From assembly GCA_014169315.1 (NCBI GenBank), contig AP022133.1, forward strand, positions 2,728,001 to 2,792,000: a stretch of 64,000 nucleotides of DNA. Reading direction: 5' to 3'. Positions 47,383 to 57,677 of this stretch are shown here, piece by piece. A program made the position numbers and the translations under genes. Within the stretch, counting starts at the first letter, position 1. Each line of letters begins with the position of its first letter. The notes under the pieces were generated by a model. It ran no database searches. It was not told where the DNA came from and was given only the letters and a program-made list of their open reading frames with translations. The stretch comes from Enterobacter cloacae (GTDB lineage Bacteria; Pseudomonadota; Gammaproteobacteria; Enterobacterales; Enterobacteriaceae).

Positions 47383-49761
47383 TTACTTGTTCAGCTCAGC
47401 CAGGCTCAACCAGGTTTGCACCACGGTGTCCGGGTTCAGGGACAGACTATCAATCCCCTCTTCCATCAGCCAGGCGGCAAAGTCTTCATGGTCGGAAGGC
47501 CCCTGACCACAAATCCCGACATATTTGCCCTGTTTCTTCGCCGCACGGATGGACATCGACAGCAGCGCTTTGACCGCCTCGTTACGTTCATCGAACAGCT
47601 CAGAGACGACGCCAGAATCGCGATCCAGACCCAGCGTTAGCTGTGTCATATCGTTGGAGCCGATGGAGAAGCCGTCGAAGTGCTCCAGGAACTGCTCAGC
47701 CAGCAGGGCGTTGGACGGGATCTCACACATCATGATGATCTTCAGCCCATTTTCGCCGCGCTTCAGACCCTGGCGCGCCAGTTCGTCAACCACGGCTTTC
47801 GCCTGATCCACGGTACGCACGAACGGGATCATAATCTCAACGTTGGTCAGCCCCATGTCGTTGCGCACGCGTTTTACCGCGTCGCACTCCAGCGCAAAAC
47901 AGTCGCGGAAGCTGTCGGAGACATAACGTCCGGCACCGCGGAAGCCCAGCATCGGGTTCTCTTCTTCCGGCTCGTAACGCTCACCGCCCACCAGGTTGGC
48001 ATATTCGTTAGATTTAAAGTCCGACAGACGCACGATCACGCGTTTCGGATAGAACGCAGCACCCAGTGTCGCGATCCCTTCGGTCAGACGACCAACGTAG
48101 AACTCTTTCGGTGAGTCGTAGCCTTTCATCATCTCGCGGATTTCGCTTTGCAGCTTCGCATCCTGGTCGTCAAACTCCAGCAGTGCGCGCGGGTGTACCC
48201 CGATCATACGGTTGATGATAAATTCCAGACGCGCCAGCCCTACGCCTTCGTTCGGCAGGCAGGCGAAGTCAAACGCTCTGTCCGGGTTACCGACGTTCAT
48301 CATGATCTTCAGCGGCAGATCCGGCATGGTATCCACGCTGGAGCTTTTCACGCTGAAGTCCAGGATATCGGCATAGACGTAGCCGGTATCACCTTCGGCA
48401 CAGGAGACGGTCACTTTTTCGTCGTCCTTCATGCGTTCGGTTGCATCACCACAGCCAACAACGGCCGGAATACCTAATTCACGGGCGATGATTGCGGCGT
48501 GGCAGGTACGGCCGCCACGGTTAGTGACGATTGCCGCAGCTTTCTTCATGATCGGTTCCCAGTCCGGGTCGGTCATGTCGGTTACCAGCACGTCGCCCGG
48601 CTGAATGCGGTTCATCTCGCTGATGTCGTGGATCACTTTGACCGGGCCCGCACCGATGCGGTGACCGATAGCACGGCCTTCAGCCACAATTCTGCCCTGC
48701 GCGTGCAGCGTATAACGCTCCATCACCTGACCGCGCGAGCGGACGGTTTCCGGGCGTGCCTGCACGATAAACAGTTTGCCGGTGTTACCGTCTTTCGCCC
48801 ATTCGATATCCATCGGACGGCCGTAATGTTTTTCGATCTGTACCGCCTGTTTCGCCAGCTCCTGCACTTCGGCATCGGTCAACGAGAAGCGGTCACACTG
48901 CTCCTGCGGCACATCTTCAATTTTAACCTGCTTGCCATGCTCCTGCGTCGGGGCATAGATCATGCGGATTTTTTTCGAACCCATCGTACGGCGAACCACC
49001 GCCGGACGGTTTGCCGCAAGCGTCGGTTTGTGAACATAGAATTCGTCAGGGTTAACCGCCCCTTGCACAACCATCTCACCCAGACCCCACGCGGAAGTGA
49101 TAAATACCACCTGGTCGAAACCGGATTCGGTATCAATGGAGAACATCACGCCGGAAGACCCTACGTCGGAACGCACCATGCGCTGCACACCTGCGGACAA
49201 CGCAACGCCGCGGTGGTCGTAGCCCTGATGCACACGATAGGAGATAGCGCGGTCATTAAACAGGGAAGCAAACACATGCTTCACCGCTACCAGTACGGCA
49301 TCATAACCCTGAACGTTCAGGAAGGTTTCCTGCTGTCCGGCGAACGAAGCATCCGGCATGTCTTCTGCGGTGGCAGAAGAACGTACGGCAAACGACGCCT
49401 GCGCATCATCAGCGGAGAGCTGGTTGTACGCATCGTGAATGGCTTTTTCCAGTTCCGGCTGGAAAGGTGTGTCGATAATCCACTGGCGGATTTGCGCCCC
49501 GGCTTTCGCAAGCTCGGTGACGTCATCAATATCCGTTTTATCCAGCAGGTTGTAAATGCGCTGGTTTACGCCACTCTGGTCTAAAAACAGGTTAAACGCA
49601 TCGGCAGTTGTGGCAAACCCGTTCGGTACGGAGACACCCATACCCGACAGATTTGTAATCATTTCACCCAGGGAGGCATTTTTGCCCCCAACTCTGTCTA
49701 CATCATTCATGCCGAGTTGGTTATACCAAAGCACCAGCGGTGACGAGCCATTGTTGGACAT
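47383..49761 (-). CDS. ppsA: Phosphoenolpyruvate synthase
   Basis: A 792-residue enzyme making PEP from pyruvate and ATP in gluconeogenesis. The phosphohistidine is in [15 protein letters not shown], and the active-site cysteine is in [10 protein letters not shown] near the C-terminus. I chose the ATG at 49761 ([15 protein letters not shown]), the E. coli start, and length is equal. It diverges from ppsR, whose product inactivates and reactivates it. A Cra box upstream implies activation by Cra. Confidence 0.97.
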   Translation of the reverse strand: MSNNGSSPLVLWYNQLGMNDVDRVGGKNASLGEMITNLSGMGVSVPNGFATTADAFNLFLDQSGVNQRIYNLLDKTDIDDVTELAKAGAQIRQWIIDTPFQPELEKAIHDAYNQLSADDAQASFAVRSSATAEDMPDASFAGQQETFLNVQGYDAVLVAVKHVFASLFNDRAISYRVHQGYDHRGVALSAGVQRMVRSDVGSSGVMFSIDTESGFDQVVFITSAWGLGEMVVQGAVNPDEFYVHKPTLAANRPAVVRRTMGSKKIRMIYAPTQEHGKQVKIEDVPQEQCDRFSLTDAEVQELAKQAVQIEKHYGRPMDIEWAKDGNTGKLFIVQARPETVRSRGQVMERYTLHAQGRIVAEGRAIGHRIGAGPVKVIHDISEMNRIQPGDVLVTDMTDPDWEPIMKKAAAIVTNRGGRTCHAAIIARELGIPAVVGCGDATERMKDDEKVTVSCAEGDTGYVYADILDFSVKSSSVDTMPDLPLKIMMNVGNPDRAFDFACLPNEGVGLARLEFIINRMIGVHPRALLEFDDQDAKLQSEIREMMKGYDSPKEFYVGRLTEGIATLGAAFYPKRVIVRLSDFKSNEYANLVGGERYEPEEENPMLGFRGAGRYVSDSFRDCFALECDAVKRVRNDMGLTNVEIMIPFVRTVDQAKAVVDELARQGLKRGENGLKIIMMCEIPSNALLAEQFLEHFDGFSIGSNDMTQLTLGLDRDSGVVSELFDERNEAVKALLSMSIRAAKKQGKYVGICGQGPSDHEDFAAWLMEEGIDSLSLNPDTVVQTWLSLAELNK

Positions 49762-50096
49762 CGAAACAATCCTTTTGTGATATTTGATCGGAGTAAGAAA
49801 CACCTGACTACGTATTTATACTGGCATATTTATTCCCGCTAAAAAAACGGTGAATCGTGTAAGCAATTTAAATTTTCAACTTTTCGGACACTTTCCCACC
49901 TGTCACTAACCCGATGATTCCTATATATTCGGGAAAAAACCATAGAAATAAAGCTACTACTGGAAAAATGAAATCCACTTTTCAGGAAAATTAAAAACAC
50001 CATTTCATTTATAATTAGGATAAGTTCTTTGCTGTGTATTTTACTTTTTTAATTTATGCTTTCAGACAATTACGTACGCTATTCAGGGTGAATAAA
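49762..50096. promoter_or_regulatory. ppsA/ppsR divergent region
   Basis: 335 bp, AT-rich. TATAAA on the minus strand (plus 49815-49820) is a candidate ppsA -10, with a start near 49808. The Cra box is about 48 bp upstream of that start, a place suited to activation. A ppsR promoter should lie in the right half but is not resolved. Confidence 0.5.
49851..49862. promoter_or_regulatory. Cra (FruR) site at ppsA
   Basis: TGAATCGTGTAA resembles the Cra consensus TGAATCGNTTCA and is placed upstream of the ppsA -35, where Cra activates ppsA in E. coli. Confidence 0.7.
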
Positions 50097-50930
50097 ATGG
50101 ATAATGCTGTCGATCGCCATGTTTTTTATATTTCCGATGGTACGGCGATCACCGCCGAGGTGCTGGGGCACGCGGTGATGTCGCAATTCCCCGTTACGAT
50201 TAACAGCATCACGCTGCCGTTTGTGGAAAATGAGAGCCGCGCCAGGGCGGTGAAAGACCAGATTGACGCTATTTATCAGCAAACCGGTATCCGACCACTG
50301 GTTTTCTATTCCATCGTTATTCCAGAAATTCGCACCATTATTCTGCAAAGTGAAGGCTTCTGTCAGGACATTGTGCAGGCTCTGGTCGCCCCGTTGCAGA
50401 ACGAAATGAAGCTCGACCCGACCCCCATCGCTCACCGTACTCACGGGCTGAACCCCGGTAACCTGACCAAGTACGATGCGCGCATCGCCGCCATTGATTA
50501 CACGCTGGCGCACGACGATGGTATCTCTCTGCGTAATCTGGATCAGGCTCAGGTGATCCTGCTGGGTGTGTCACGCTGCGGAAAAACGCCGACCAGCCTC
50601 TACCTGGCCATGCAGTTTGGTATTCGCGCGGCAAACTACCCCTTTATTGCCGATGACATGGATAACCTGATCCTGCCTGCCGCGCTTAAGCCGTTGCAGC
50701 ACAAGCTGTTTGGCCTGACCATCAACCCTGAACGCCTGGCGGCTATTCGGGAAGAGCGGCGCGAAAACAGCCGTTACGCCTCATTGCGCCAGTGTCGAAT
50801 GGAAGTCTCTGAGGTTGAAGCGCTGTACCGGAAAAACCAGATCCCCTGGCTCAACAGCACCAACTACTCGGTAGAAGAAATTGCGACCAAAATGCTCGAC
50901 ATCATGGGGCTGAATCGCCGGATGTACTAA
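50097..50930 (+). CDS. ppsR: PpsR, PEP synthase kinase/phosphorylase
   Basis: A 277-residue DUF299 bifunctional enzyme that inactivates PpsA by ADP-dependent phosphorylation and restores it by Pi-dependent dephosphorylation. The P-loop-like [11 protein letters not shown] lies near 153-163. The start at 50097 equals E. coli; the longer upstream frame is not conserved. The stop codon lies inside the TrpR operator of the next gene. Confidence 0.95.
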   Translation: MDNAVDRHVFYISDGTAITAEVLGHAVMSQFPVTINSITLPFVENESRARAVKDQIDAIYQQTGIRPLVFYSIVIPEIRTIILQSEGFCQDIVQALVAPLQNEMKLDPTPIAHRTHGLNPGNLTKYDARIAAIDYTLAHDDGISLRNLDQAQVILLGVSRCGKTPTSLYLAMQFGIRAANYPFIADDMDNLILPAALKPLQHKLFGLTINPERLAAIREERRENSRYASLRQCRMEVSEVEALYRKNQIPWLNSTNYSVEEIATKMLDIMGLNRRMY

Positions 50931-50941
50931 CAAGCTAGTAC
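50924..50941. promoter_or_regulatory. TrpR operator of aroH
   Basis: GTACTAACAAGCTAGTAC has the two trp operator half-sites GTACTA and CTAGTAC. It overlaps the ppsR stop codon and the predicted -35 region. The -10 TATCAT is at 50959-50964. Confidence 0.88.
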
Positions 50942-50975
50942 ATCAATACAAATTCAGGTATCATGGTGCTCACCA

Positions 50976-50995
50976 TCGGGGCGGAACCGCCCCGA
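50976..50995 (+). promoter_or_regulatory. aroH leader hairpin
   Basis: TCGGGGCGG-AA-CCGCCCCGA, a GC-rich stem in the aroH leader without a T-run. Function unknown; it may stabilise the RNA. Confidence 0.5.
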
Positions 50996-51082
50996 ACTTG
51001 AAATCAGCAGGGATTGGTTTAAGGTGATGCCCATCACTTCCCGGTAGTCTGCCGATGAAGCAAAAAATTTCTGAGATATCCC

Positions 51083-52129
51083 ATGAATAAAACTGACGAA
51101 CTCCGCACTGCGCGCATTGATAGCCTGGTGACACCGTCTGAACTGGCACAGCGGCACCCCCTTTCCGCAGGTGTTGCGGAACATGTAACGGCATCCCGCC
51201 GACGCATTGAAAAAATCCTCAATGGTGAAGACAAACGTCTTCTGGTGGTTATTGGGCCTTGCTCCATCCATGACCTGGATGCCGCAATGGATTATGCAAA
51301 ACGCCTTCAGGGTCTGCGTGATAAACACCAGCAGCGTCTGGAGATTGTGATGCGCACCTACTTTGAAAAGCCGCGTACCGTCGTGGGCTGGAAAGGGTTA
51401 ATCTCCGATCCTGATCTCAATGGCAGCTATCGCGTCAATCACGGCATTGAGCTGGCGCGTAAGTTGCTGTTGCAGGTGAATGAGCTGGGTGTACCGACTG
51501 CGACCGAATTCCTCGATATGGTGACCGGGCAATTTATCGCCGACCTGATAAGCTGGGGTGCCATTGGCGCTCGCACCACGGAAAGCCAAATCCACCGTGA
51601 GATGGCTTCAGCCCTCTCCTGCCCGGTTGGCTTTAAAAATGGTACCGATGGCAACACCCGTATTGCCGTCGATGCGATCCGTGCTTCACGTGCCAGCCAT
51701 ATGTTCCTCTCCCCGGATAAAAACGGCCAGATGACCATTTACCAGACCAGCGGCAACCCGTACGGGCATATCATTATGCGTGGCGGTAAAAAACCGAACT
51801 ATCACGCACAGGATATCGCCGCAGCCTGCGAAACGCTGGCCGAATTTGACCTGCCGGAACACCTGGTTGTGGATTTCAGCCACGGTAACTGCCAGAAACA
51901 GCATCGCCGCCAGTTGGATGTTTGCGATGAGGTCTGCCAGCAGATCCGCAGCGGCTCCAGCGCCATTGCCGGTATTATGGCCGAAAGCTTCATCAAGGAA
52001 GGTACGCAGAAAATTGTTGCCGGGCAGCCGATGGTGTACGGTCAGTCTATTACCGACCCATGCCTGAGCTGGGAAGATACCGAACTGCTGCTGGAGAAAC
52101 TGGCTTTGGCGGTTGATAGCCGCTTCTGA
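51083..52129 (+). CDS. aroH: DAHP synthase, Trp-sensitive
   Basis: A 348-residue type I 3-deoxy-7-phosphoheptulonate synthase for the first step of the shikimate pathway. Active-site segments are GPCSIHD, MRTYFEKPRT, GARTTESQIHR and VDFSHGNCQKQ. The sequence is nearest to AroH, not AroF or AroG, in agreement with the TrpR operator upstream. It is followed by REP-like repeats. Confidence 0.97.
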   Translation: MNKTDELRTARIDSLVTPSELAQRHPLSAGVAEHVTASRRRIEKILNGEDKRLLVVIGPCSIHDLDAAMDYAKRLQGLRDKHQQRLEIVMRTYFEKPRTVVGWKGLISDPDLNGSYRVNHGIELARKLLLQVNELGVPTATEFLDMVTGQFIADLISWGAIGARTTESQIHREMASALSCPVGFKNGTDGNTRIAVDAIRASRASHMFLSPDKNGQMTIYQTSGNPYGHIIMRGGKKPNYHAQDIAAACETLAEFDLPEHLVVDFSHGNCQKQHRRQLDVCDEVCQQIRSGSSAIAGIMAESFIKEGTQKIVAGQPMVYGQSITDPCLSWEDTELLLEKLALAVDSRF

Positions 52130-52133
52130 ACAA

Positions 52134-52174
52134 TGGCCCGTTATTGCCTGGTGGCGCTAGCGTTTACCGGGCCA
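52134..52174. repeat. REP-like palindrome after aroH
   Basis: TGGCCCG and CGGGCCA ends enclose CCTGGTGGCGCTAGCG. It is related to the palindromes after fdhF and ydiK. Confidence 0.65.
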
Positions 52175-52186
52175 GCGGGTCTGTAG

Positions 52187-52210
52187 GCCGGATGCGAAGT
52201 GCCATCCGGC
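52187..52210. repeat. REP-like palindrome before pta 3' end
   Basis: GCCGGAT-GCGAAGTGCC-ATCCGGC lies between the convergent aroH and pta ends. With 52134-52174 it makes a two-unit BIME-like cluster. Confidence 0.65.
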
Positions 52211-52216
52211 AATACA

Positions 52217-54355
52217 TTACTGTTGCAGTGAAGACTGGATCGCGGTCAGCGCGATGGTGTAGACGATATCGTCAACCAGCGCGCCACGGGACAGGTCGTT
52301 CACCGGTTTGCGCATACCCTGCAGCATTGGCCCGATGGAGATCAGGTCTGCTGAACGCTGTACCGCTTTATAGGTGGTGTTACCGGTGTTCAGATCCGGG
52401 AAGATGAACACGGTAGCGCGACCCGCCACCGGTGAGTTCGGCGCTTTGGATTTCGCCACGTCAGCCATAACGGCGGCGTCGTACTGCAGCGGGCCGTCGA
52501 TCATCAGGTCAGGACGTTTTTCCTGCGCCAGACGGGTCGCTTCGCGCACTTTCTCGACGTCGCTACCTGCACCAGAGGTACCGGTGGAGTAGGAGAGCAT
52601 CGCCACGCGTGGTTCGATACCGAAGGCAATCGCGGAGTCTGCAGACTGGATAGCGATTTCCGCCAGCTGTTCTGCCGTTGGATCCGGGTTGATCGCGCAG
52701 TCGCCGTAAACGTAAACCTGTTCAGGCAGCAGCATGAAGAACACGGAAGAGACCAGCGAGCTGCCCGGTGCCGTTTTGATCAGCTGCAGCGGCGGACGGA
52801 TGGTGTTCGCGGTGGTGTGAACAGCACCAGAAACCAGACCGTCAACTTCGTCCTGCTCCAGCATCAGCGTACCCAGCACCACGTTGTCTTCCAGCTGTTC
52901 GCGCGCAACGGCTTCGGTCATGCCCTTGCTCTTACGCAGCTCAACCAGACGGGCAACGTAGCTTTCGCGAACCACTTCCGGGTCAACGATTTCGATACCC
53001 GCACCCAGCTCAACGCCCTGAGAGGCCGCCACGCGGGTGATCTCATCCGGGTTACCCAGCAGCACACAGGTCGCGATACCGCGCTCTGCACAGATGGCTG
53101 CTGCTTTAACAGTACGTGGTTCGTCGCCTTCTGGCAGAACAACACGTTTGCCCGCTTTACGCGCCAGCTCGGTCAGTTGGTAACGGAAGGCCGGTGGAGA
53201 CAGACGACGGCTGCGCTCGGAGGTTGCAGTCAGGGATTCGATCCAGTCAGCGTTGATGTAGCCCGCAACGTATTCCTGTACTTTCTCGATACGCTCGTGG
53301 TCATCAACCGGCACTTCCAGGTTGAAGCTCTGCAGGCTCAGGGAGGTCTGCCAGGTGTTGGTGTTCACCATAAAGACCGGCAGGCCAGTGGCAAATGCGC
53401 GCTCGCACAGCTTGCTGACGCGTGGGTCCATATCGTAAGCACCGGTCAGCAGAATGGCACCGATTTCCACGCCGTTCATTGCCGCCAGGCAGGCTGCAAC
53501 CAGCACGTCAGGGCGGTCAGCGGAAGTCACCAGCAGGGAGCCTGCGCGGAAGTGTTCCAGCATGTGCGCAACGCTGTGGGCACAGAATGAAACCGCGCGA
53601 ATGCGGCGCTGCCAGATGTCTCCTTCATTCAGTATCTGCGCATTCAGATGGCGGGCCATATCAATTGCCCGTACGGCAATTAATTCCGCACTCCAGGGGA
53701 CAGCAGCCAGTACCGGAACAGGACTGTTCGAACAGAGTCTGACCGTAAAGTTATGCCACGCCAGCGGGCGTGAAAGCCCGTCTTGTGGCGCAGACATTTC
53801 ACTCTGGATCGCTTCGCGCCCTTCCTGCGGAGCATTAATCTTGTTGACGATCACACCAGAGAGCATCTTTTTTGCGCTACCTAACCCGCTGCGCGCCAGT
53901 TCCATACGTTCATGCAGCTGTGCAGGCGTTTGTCGCCCGTGGGACATCACCAGCACAATTTCAGCATTCAGCGTCTTCGCAATCTCGACGTTCAGCGATT
54001 GCGCAAACTGATGCTGGCGTGTCGGGATAAGTCCTTCCACCAGCACCACTTCCGCATGCTCGCTGGCGGCATGATAACGGGCAACAATGGTTTCCATCAG
54101 CACGTCTTTCTGATTGCAGGAAAGCCAGGCTTCTGCATCGCTCATTGTCAGCGGTGCACCCGCATGCAAGCCCGTCCTTGCACGGATGATCGCAGTGGTG
54201 CGATCGGGCACGGCATTCTCATCCCGGGGCTGAGCGATGGGTTTATATACGCTCAGCCGGACGCCTTTACGCTCCATAGCGCGGATCACCCCAAGACTGA
54301 CGCTGGTCAGGCCGATACCGGGTTCCGCAGGAATTAACATGATGGTACGTGACAC
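52217..54355 (-). CDS. Phosphate acetyltransferase paralogue
   Basis: A 712-residue full-length Pta (acetyl-CoA + Pi to acetyl phosphate). N-terminal P-loop-like domain (about 1-230), a DRTGG domain, and the catalytic PTA_PTB domain (about 385-705). Residues from about 264 on read almost as E. coli Pta, but the first 260 diverge strongly with gaps. ackA is not adjacent, so this is probably a second copy. Start is GTG with AGGAG 5 nt upstream. A terminator separates it from fabV. In context it could turn acetyl-CoA from the operon into acetyl phosphate. Confidence 0.88.
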   Translation of the reverse strand: MSRTIMLIPAEPGIGLTSVSLGVIRAMERKGVRLSVYKPIAQPRDENAVPDRTTAIIRARTGLHAGAPLTMSDAEAWLSCNQKDVLMETIVARYHAASEHAEVVLVEGLIPTRQHQFAQSLNVEIAKTLNAEIVLVMSHGRQTPAQLHERMELARSGLGSAKKMLSGVIVNKINAPQEGREAIQSEMSAPQDGLSRPLAWHNFTVRLCSNSPVPVLAAVPWSAELIAVRAIDMARHLNAQILNEGDIWQRRIRAVSFCAHSVAHMLEHFRAGSLLVTSADRPDVLVAACLAAMNGVEIGAILLTGAYDMDPRVSKLCERAFATGLPVFMVNTNTWQTSLSLQSFNLEVPVDDHERIEKVQEYVAGYINADWIESLTATSERSRRLSPPAFRYQLTELARKAGKRVVLPEGDEPRTVKAAAICAERGIATCVLLGNPDEITRVAASQGVELGAGIEIVDPEVVRESYVARLVELRKSKGMTEAVAREQLEDNVVLGTLMLEQDEVDGLVSGAVHTTANTIRPPLQLIKTAPGSSLVSSVFFMLLPEQVYVYGDCAINPDPTAEQLAEIAIQSADSAIAFGIEPRVAMLSYSTGTSGAGSDVEKVREATRLAQEKRPDLMIDGPLQYDAAVMADVAKSKAPNSPVAGRATVFIFPDLNTGNTTYKAVQRSADLISIGPMLQGMRKPVNDLSRGALVDDIVYTIALTAIQSSLQQ

Positions 54356-54375
54356 GGAGTCTCCTCATCAGACAT

Positions 54376-54407
54376 GAAAAAGCCTGTCACCACCGGCAAC
54401 AGGCTTT
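54376..54407 (-). terminator. Terminator between fabV and pta
   Basis: On the minus strand AAAAGCCTGTTGCCGG...ACAGGCTTTTT forms a stem with a T-run, 7 bp after the fabV stop. It should reduce transcription into pta. Confidence 0.8.
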
Positions 54408-54413
54408 TGACGT

Positions 54414-55613
54414 TTACGGTTTCATCGCCATCAGGTCAGACAACGCAATATGTTTCTGGTAATCAACATTATCGAAACCAAAACCGTTGAGCTGCAGGAA
54501 CTCTTTTTTGTACCCTGCGTAATCGCCAACCTGCGTGAAATTGTCGTCGTTAAGCGTGCTCATTAACTCGCTCACCGCATGCTGCACGTCCGGACGTAAC
54601 TCCCGGTCATCAACACGAATAAGCCGGGAAGAATCAACCGATACCTGTCCCCCGGCGTAGAGTTTATCGGTGAACAGACGCTGCATTTGCTCAATACAGG
54701 TTTCATGCAATCCCATCTGTTTCATCACCTGATACAGGCACAGCACATACGGGGAAAATGCGGGGATAAAGACGCTGGCTTTGGTGACCAGCGCTTTACA
54801 GACCGACACCCAGGCCCCGCCATTATCAGCAGACAGTTGCGCATTCAGGCGCTCCGCCGTCTGAGACAGATGCTTCTTCGCCAGCCCTAAGGTTCCGTCA
54901 TGGTAGATGGGGTATGTCATTTCAGGGCCAATATAGGAAAAGGCTACCGTTTTCGCCCCTTTCGCCAGCGCGTTATGGTGCTGCAGCCAGTGGATCCACT
55001 CCTCCCAGTCTTCACCACCCATCACCTTTTCCGTCGCCAGGATCTCGGCGTCATTCGCCACATCCAGTACGGTGGTATCCAGACAATCCTTTTCCAGATT
55101 AACGGTCTTACCGCTGAAAGGTTTTCCCACCGTTTTCAGACAGGAGCGCCACATTTCACCGGTTTTAGGATCGGGGCGCATACCGGTTGCTAGGCTGTAG
55201 ACAACCAGGTCAATTTGGCCACCGAAATCACGATTGATAAGCTCAATAACCTGTTCTTTTACTTCGGCAGAAAAGGCATCACCCACGATATTATGGGCAA
55301 TGCGCCCTTCTGCTTCGGCCTGCTGGCGGAAATAAACGTTGTTATACCAGCCTGCCGTACCCACACCCTTTTCGCCCGGCCCACGTTCAAATGATACGCC
55401 AATGGTATCCGCCTTCGCGCCACCAAATGTCAGCGCGACTCTGGCAGCCAGGCCAAAACCGGAAGATGCCCCAAGAATTAACACCCGTTTAGGGCCATGC
55501 TGAATTTGCTTGTGATGCTGGCTGTAATGAATCTGATTTTTCACCGCCTGCTTGCAGCCCTCAGGGTGGGCCGTTCTGGCCACTACGCCATTAATAACAG
55601 GTTCAATAATCAT
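54414..55613 (-). CDS. fabV: FabV, trans-2-enoyl-CoA/ACP reductase
   Basis: A 399-residue NADH-dependent enoyl reductase of the FabV/Ter family. The nucleotide-binding motif is GASSGFGLAARVALTFG, followed by ADTIGVSFE. The catalytic Y-x8-K pair is Y237/K246 in PIYHDGTLGLAKKHL. FabV reduces enoyl-ACP and gives triclosan tolerance; Ter relatives reduce crotonyl-CoA to butyryl-CoA almost irreversibly. It follows a MaoC hydratase by 10 bp, which supports a CoA-linked role here. Confidence 0.92.
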   Translation of the reverse strand: MIIEPVINGVVARTAHPEGCKQAVKNQIHYSQHHKQIQHGPKRVLILGASSGFGLAARVALTFGGAKADTIGVSFERGPGEKGVGTAGWYNNVYFRQQAEAEGRIAHNIVGDAFSAEVKEQVIELINRDFGGQIDLVVYSLATGMRPDPKTGEMWRSCLKTVGKPFSGKTVNLEKDCLDTTVLDVANDAEILATEKVMGGEDWEEWIHWLQHHNALAKGAKTVAFSYIGPEMTYPIYHDGTLGLAKKHLSQTAERLNAQLSADNGGAWVSVCKALVTKASVFIPAFSPYVLCLYQVMKQMGLHETCIEQMQRLFTDKLYAGGQVSVDSSRLIRVDDRELRPDVQHAVSELMSTLNDDNFTQVGDYAGYKKEFLQLNGFGFDNVDYQKHIALSDLMAMKP

Positions 55614-55623
55614 CTTTATATCC

Positions 55624-56052
55624 TTATGCTCTTTTTTTCGGAGCCATCACCACGGCAATGCCTTCAATAACAATTTCGTTATTCTGGTTGGTGGTGGTGG
55701 TGGCTAATTTGGCAATATTTTTCTCGGTATTCAGCTCGATCACTTCGCAGGTGGCTTTAACGGTATCACCAATATAAACCGGGCGGCGGAATTTATTATC
55801 CTGCCCAAGATAAATGGTTCCCTCGCCGGGTAATTGCATCCCCAGTACGGCAGAGGTCAACCCGGACACCAGCACGCCATGCGCGACGCGCTTGCCAAAG
55901 ATGCTCTCTTTTGCCACCACGTCATTGATATGTACCGGATTGATATCGCCGGAAATACCTGAAAACAGCAGCACATCACTTTCAGTGATCGTTTTTTCAA
56001 AACTGGCTTTTTGGCCAATAAACATATCTTTGATTGTATAAGACACGGTCAT
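55624..56052 (-). CDS. MaoC/PhaJ-type (R)-specific enoyl-CoA hydratase
   Basis: A 142-residue hotdog-fold hydratase. The catalytic Asp-x4-His motif is in SGDINPVHIND, followed by FGKRVAHGVLVSGL. PhaJ-type enzymes interconvert crotonyl-CoA and (R)-3-hydroxybutyryl-CoA. The ATG at 56052 is used; a GTG at 56046 has better spacing from GAGGG and may be the true start. Gene order between CoA-transferase and fabV fits a short-chain CoA pathway. Confidence 0.85.
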   Translation of the reverse strand: MTVSYTIKDMFIGQKASFEKTITESDVLLFSGISGDINPVHINDVVAKESIFGKRVAHGVLVSGLTSAVLGMQLPGEGTIYLGQDNKFRRPVYIGDTVKATCEVIELNTEKNIAKLATTTTNQNNEIVIEGIAVVMAPKKRA

Positions 56053-56107
56053 ACCCTCGATAGATAATCGCAATATTAAAAAAGAATCGGAGAAATCAGT
56101 TGAACGA

Positions 56108-57664
56108 TTATTTCAAACTTAGCTGCATTGGCTGTTCACTGAAGATACGCGCATCCATCGTTTTTAATGATGGGCTGATCTTCGGCATAAATTCCATTTT
56201 ATTAAGAATATCTCGATGCAAATCAATACCAGGTGCTATCTCTACCAGCTCAATCGTACCGGCGGTTAATTTAAATACTGCCCGTTCGGTAATGTAATAT
56301 ACCGTCTTATTATTCTTACGGGCCGTATCGGAAGAGAATGTGATTTGTTGCACCTGCTTAATGAACTTCAGTATATGGCCATCGCGGCGGATATTGAGTT
56401 GACCGTCTTCAACGACAATATCGCTTTCACCAGCGGTAAACGAGCCGCAGAAGAAGACCTGTTTTGCGTTCTGGGTGATGTTAATAAACCCACCGCAGCC
56501 CGCAATTTTCACACCAAATTTTGAGACATTAAGATCGCCTTTTGCATCCGTCTCCGCCAGCCCCAGAAAAGCCTGATCCAGACCACCACCATCATAGAAA
56601 TCAAACATTTGATCCTGAGTAATGATGGCCTCAGGGAATGCTGATGCCCCAAAAGAGAGCCCACCGGCCGGGGAACCCCCGATTGCGCCCGGCTCCACGG
56701 TGGCAATCAGTTCCTGCGTCACGTGTTCTTCATCCGTGATTTGCGCAATCACTTCCGGAGCACCAATGCCGTAGTTAACAATCGCATTCTTTTTCAGCTC
56801 CATTGCCGCACGCCGCGCGATGATTTTCTTGACGTCCAGCGGACGAGGCTTACGTTGATCTCCGGTGCGAGCACCGCGACCAACATAATTTTCGTTCATC
56901 GCCTCGGCAAAGGTCTGCATGTGTAATTCACCTTCAGCCACCACAATAGCATCAACGAAAATCCCCGGGATCTTCACCTGCTGCGGATCCAGCGAACCAT
57001 CCGGAACAATGCGCTTCACCTGGACAATCACCTTTCCCCCCTGGTTATGCACCAGTTGAGCCGCCGCCAGGTTTTCCAGAATCAGGCATTCGTCTTCCAT
57101 CGTAATATTGCCCCGGGTATCTGCTGTCGTCCCCCGCAGAATAGCGATATTGGCGTCGATTTTTTTATAGAAGAGGTTTTCAACGCCATTCACTTCGGTA
57201 TACGTCACAATATCTTGCGTTGTTTTGGCATTGATTTTTCCCCCTTCAACGCGGGGATCGACAAATGTGCCTAACCCCACGTGCGTGAAGGTGCCCATTT
57301 TGCCTGCCGCGCTGTCACGGAACAGGTGACAAATAACGCCCTGTGGTAAGTTATAACCCGTTATTTTCCCTTCATTCGCGAGCTTTTGCAGACGTGGGAT
57401 AAGACCCCAGTGTCCACCAATGGCGCGGCTCACAAGCCCTTCATGCGCCAGGCGATTATTGGCCTTCTCTTTTGCATCGCCCTGCCCGGCCGCAAAAATA
57501 AGCCCCAGATGGCGAGGGTGCCCCGTCGCCAGGAATTTGTCTTCAATTGCTTTTTCAATAGACTCCGGTACGACAGCACCAATAAAACCACCCAAAATGA
57601 CGTTATCGCCGTCCTGAATTAAATCAGCTGCCTGCTGTGCCGTAATTTGTTTGACAGATTGCAT
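56108..57664 (-). CDS. CoA-transferase, YdiF/propionate CoA-transferase family
   Basis: A 518-residue family I CoA-transferase with alpha and beta halves fused. The catalytic glutamate is E324 in TVEPGAIGG. GGFIGAVVPESIEKAI and GTFVDPRVEGGK match the acetate/propionate CoA-transferase (YdiF) group. It would move CoA between acetyl-CoA and a short-chain or hydroxy acid. It lies 14 bp downstream of the permease gene on the minus strand. Confidence 0.9.
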   Translation of the reverse strand: MQSVKQITAQQAADLIQDGDNVILGGFIGAVVPESIEKAIEDKFLATGHPRHLGLIFAAGQGDAKEKANNRLAHEGLVSRAIGGHWGLIPRLQKLANEGKITGYNLPQGVICHLFRDSAAGKMGTFTHVGLGTFVDPRVEGGKINAKTTQDIVTYTEVNGVENLFYKKIDANIAILRGTTADTRGNITMEDECLILENLAAAQLVHNQGGKVIVQVKRIVPDGSLDPQQVKIPGIFVDAIVVAEGELHMQTFAEAMNENYVGRGARTGDQRKPRPLDVKKIIARRAAMELKKNAIVNYGIGAPEVIAQITDEEHVTQELIATVEPGAIGGSPAGGLSFGASAFPEAIITQDQMFDFYDGGGLDQAFLGLAETDAKGDLNVSKFGVKIAGCGGFINITQNAKQVFFCGSFTAGESDIVVEDGQLNIRRDGHILKFIKQVQQITFSSDTARKNNKTVYYITERAVFKLTAGTIELVEIAPGIDLHRDILNKMEFMPKISPSLKTMDARIFSEQPMQLSLK

Positions 57665-57677
57665 GATAATAACCTTT

